Source: Campylobacterales bacterium (GTDB taxonomy: Bacteria > Campylobacterota > Campylobacteria > Campylobacterales > QNZT01). From it: a stretch of 7,506 nt of DNA. The position numbers were made by a program, and so were the translations under genes. The stretch lies in NCBI GenBank assembly GCA_027081495.1, contig JALWKJ010000025.1, positions 1 to 7,506 of the forward strand, given 5' to 3'. This document shows positions 6,379 through 7,506 of the stretch, piece by piece. The notes below the pieces were generated by a model. That model searched no databases, was not told the origin of the DNA, and saw only the letters and a list, made by a program, of their open reading frames with translations. How positions within the stretch are numbered: the first letter of the stretch is position 1; each line of letters begins with the position of its first letter.

Positions 6379-6662
6379 TGTCCGATATAACCGACGAGAT
6401 ATTAGATCATGCTCAAAAAAAGAGCGTTGACGGTTTCTCTTTTTTACAGATACTGTTTTTAACTTTTATGGTTCTTGGAGCCGCCGTTTTTGTCGGAGAC
6501 ATGCTCTTTGGCAGAAACTCTTGGCAGGTTCTGGAATCGCTAAAAAAACAACAACGAATCCTTGATCAAAAAATCGACAGGATCAGTAGAGAAAACGCAA
6601 ATTTACAAAAAAAGTATTTTGAGTTAAAAAGCCTTATGCCGGAAGATGAACAAGGAAATTAA
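6378..6662 (+). CDS. ftsB: FtsB/DivIC-like cell division protein (small single-pass membrane protein)
   Basis: FtsB-type proteins belong to the FtsQLB divisome complex, which activates septal peptidoglycan synthesis. This 94-residue protein has a short charged N-terminus, one membrane helix at about residues 20-44 (FSFLQILFLTFMVLGAAVF and following), then LFGRNSWQVLESL, close to the FGKNG-type motif that follows the FtsB membrane helix. A periplasmic coiled coil follows (about 49-88) with Leu/Ile at heptad positions, ending in LMPEDEQ. Topology and size fit FtsB/DivIC (septum formation initiator) rather than FtsL, but sequence identity is too low to be certain. Context helps: ftsB directly follows eno in Pseudomonas and relatives. 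The start overlaps the eno stop in TAATG, and the nearest Shine-Dalgarno match, GGAGA, is 14 bases upstream. Translation therefore probably depends on coupling to eno. Confidence 0.75.
   Translation: MSDITDEILDHAQKKSVDGFSFLQILFLTFMVLGAAVFVGDMLFGRNSWQVLESLKKQQRILDQKIDRISRENANLQKKYFELKSLMPEDEQGN
6652..6656 (+). promoter_or_regulatory. Ribosome binding site of the AMIN-domain gene
   Basis: AAGGA lies inside the last codons of the ftsB-like gene and ends six bases before the ATG at 6663, which immediately follows that gene's stop. It supports this start and coupled translation. Confidence 0.6.
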
Positions 6663-7274
6663 ATGAAACCGATCGCTCTTTTTTTCATGCTCTGTTACGC
6701 GCTTACACTTGGCGCTAGAGAAAACCCTTTTCAACCCGTTCAAACTACACAAAGCCAATCTCTAAGTAAACCGATTTTGGTTGTAGATTTTGAGCCTAAA
6801 ATCATATCCGTCGTAAAAGAAGAAAACAGCTGCAAAACACCGTCGCAAAAACCTCCGCAAAAAGAAGAGATCAAAAGCGTTTGGAAACAAGTAGTTCCGA
6901 CCCCAGTGGTTGCGACTCCCAAAAAAAGTAAAAGAATAAAAAAGTTTAAAAAAAAATATAAAAAACCTAAATTTCGATTAATATATAAAGATGAAAATCT
7001 CAAAATTTATATCAAATCAAGATATATAAAAATCATTACGAACAAAAAAATTCAAAAGAGTTTTTTTCTAAAATCGCCTTATCGTCTCGTGCTCGATTTT
7101 CAAGACGACTTTTTTATTTACGATTCTATATTAAAAAGAGTCGGCGGTAATTTTATAAAAGAGCTCAAACTAGGAACTCATGAGCTATTTTTTCGTCTCA
7201 CTTTTGTGTTAAAACGATCGTTTGATCATAAAATCACAAGGTTACATAACGGTTATCTAATCAAACTTCGTTGA
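6663..7274 (+). CDS. Secreted AMIN-domain protein (cell envelope, exact role unknown)
   Basis: AMIN domains are periplasmic beta-rich modules that target amidases and secretins to peptidoglycan or the septum; here the domain has no attached enzyme. Residues 1-18 form a Sec signal peptide (MKPIALFFMLCYALTLGA), with likely cleavage before RENPF. Cys11 is too early and in the wrong context for a lipobox. Residues about 19-86 are a low-complexity, Pro/Gln/Thr-rich linker. Residues 87-105 are strongly basic (many Lys), and about 104-203 form the AMIN-like domain with alternating strands, including SPYRLVLDFQDD (138-149) and ELFFRLTFVL. The full family length is about 200, so it appears complete. 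The place after recA, eno and a small FtsB-like gene matches Helicobacter and Campylobacter, where an AMIN-type protein follows in the same position. The basic stretch includes a run of nine A at 6948-6956. The gene starts directly after the upstream stop and overlaps the convergent antiporter gene by 18 bases. Confidence 0.75.
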   Translation: MKPIALFFMLCYALTLGARENPFQPVQTTQSQSLSKPILVVDFEPKIISVVKEENSCKTPSQKPPQKEEIKSVWKQVVPTPVVATPKKSKRIKKFKKKYKKPKFRLIYKDENLKIYIKSRYIKIITNKKIQKSFFLKSPYRLVLDFQDDFFIYDSILKRVGGNFIKELKLGTHELFFRLTFVLKRSFDHKITRLHNGYLIKLR

Positions 7275-7506
7275 TTTTTTATTTTTATATGTCGCAATGA
7301 CCTTTATGCTTACCATCACTATTATCACTTCAAATAGACTCGCAAGTATAAACGCGTAATATTCAAACTGATCGATTTTGTTGCTATGATAACCTAGCGC
7401 CGCGATCGCGACTAAAAGCGTCAAAGGCATTGAGTGAGAAAGAGCAAACAAAATCATTTGTCTTATATCGAGTATCTTATAAAGAGCAACGGCGGAAAGA
7501 AGCCTT
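7257..7506 (-). CDS. C-terminal end of a membrane protein, probably a Na+/H+ (CPA-type) antiporter; 5' end outside window
   Basis: The - strand frame is open from the right edge to a TAG at 7257-7259, giving 82 visible residues. The ATG at 7457 is internal, because the frame continues upstream with RLLSAVALYKILDIRQ. Two hydrophobic helices are visible: MILFALSHSMPLTLLVAIAALG and YYAFILASLFEVIIVMVSI, each marked by small and branched residues, then a basic tail ATYKNKKSTKFD that should lie in the cytoplasm. The pattern of a short amphipathic segment ending in RQ, a helix with SMPLTLLVA, a short loop, then a last helix resembles the final two helices of CPA-type cation:proton exchangers. That would place it in the inner membrane, exchanging Na+ or K+ for H+. 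The ion-binding residues lie outside the window, so the family call is tentative. It converges on, and overlaps by 18 bases, the AMIN gene. Confidence 0.55.
   Translation of the reverse strand, partial: RLLSAVALYKILDIRQMILFALSHSMPLTLLVAIAALGYHSNKIDQFEYYAFILASLFEVIIVMVSIKVIATYKNKKSTKFD
7259..7286 (+). terminator. Likely intrinsic terminator of the recA-eno-ftsB-AMIN operon
   Basis: AATCAA (7259-7264) pairs with TTGATT (7271-7276) around ACTTCG; an alternative fold pairs AAC with GTT around TTC with one bulged A. The stem runs directly into a T-rich tract (7275-7286, one A interruption). The stem has few G-C pairs, so it may be modest in strength. It contains the AMIN stop codon. On the - strand no U-run follows, so it would act on + transcripts only. 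Confidence 0.6.

Noticed and set aside
6740..7003. Minus-strand ORF of 87 codons inside the AMIN gene
   Set aside because: Phe/Leu runs are the antisense of the Lys-rich linker, giving an apparent membrane protein by composition only.
7212..7223. Perfect palindrome AAACGATCGTTT as a terminator for the minus-strand gene
   Set aside because: It leaves only a four-pair stem with a four-base loop, no solid U-run follows on the minus strand, and it lies in AMIN coding sequence.
1..7506. CRISPR array, tRNA/rRNA, insertion sequence or prophage remnant
   Set aside because: No spaced repeats, cloverleaf sequence, transposase or integrase motifs, or terminal inverted repeats were seen; coding density is near complete with housekeeping genes.

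Overview
This window looks like ordinary core chromosome from a low-GC member of the Campylobacterota (formerly Epsilonproteobacteria). Three things point there. The order recA, eno, small FtsB-like gene, AMIN-domain gene is the one I recall from Helicobacter and Campylobacter. The RecA L2 loop has the Campylobacterota-like form with GMMGYGSPETTTGG. The DNA is A-rich and Lys/Glu/Ile-rich in coding sequence. I cannot fix the genus; a free-living Sulfurimonas/Sulfurovum-type organism is a guess.

Layout on the + strand. Positions 1-740 hold the 3' end of addB, open to the left edge. Positions 742-3474 hold complete addA, one base after addB. A 49-base AT-rich gap with a consensus -10 box precedes an unrecognised coiled-coil gene (3524-3997). 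A 77-base gap with a small inverted repeat, a likely extended -10 promoter and a good ribosome binding site leads into recA (4075-5103), eno (5110-6378), an ftsB-like division gene (6378-6662) and a secreted AMIN-domain protein (6663-7274). These four are packed with gaps or overlaps of a few bases and should form one operon. It ends at a hairpin plus U-run at 7259-7286. On the - strand, the C-terminal end of a membrane protein, probably a cation:proton antiporter, runs in from the right edge and overlaps the AMIN gene tail to tail by 18 bases.

How the genes work together. AddA and AddB form the helicase-nuclease that resects double-strand breaks and prepares 3' single strands for RecA. Here that enzyme lies immediately upstream of recA, with only the coiled-coil gene between. 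The second half joins glycolysis (enolase) to cell-envelope and division functions (FtsB-like, AMIN).

There is no mobile element, CRISPR array, RNA gene or foreign-looking island, and no gap over 300 bases without a gene. I did not find a clear new system. The items most worth a second look are the unknown coiled-coil gene inside the recombination cluster, a perfect 15-base tandem duplication in the AddA interdomain linker, the AddA N-terminus without a Q motif, and the possible operator ahead of recA.
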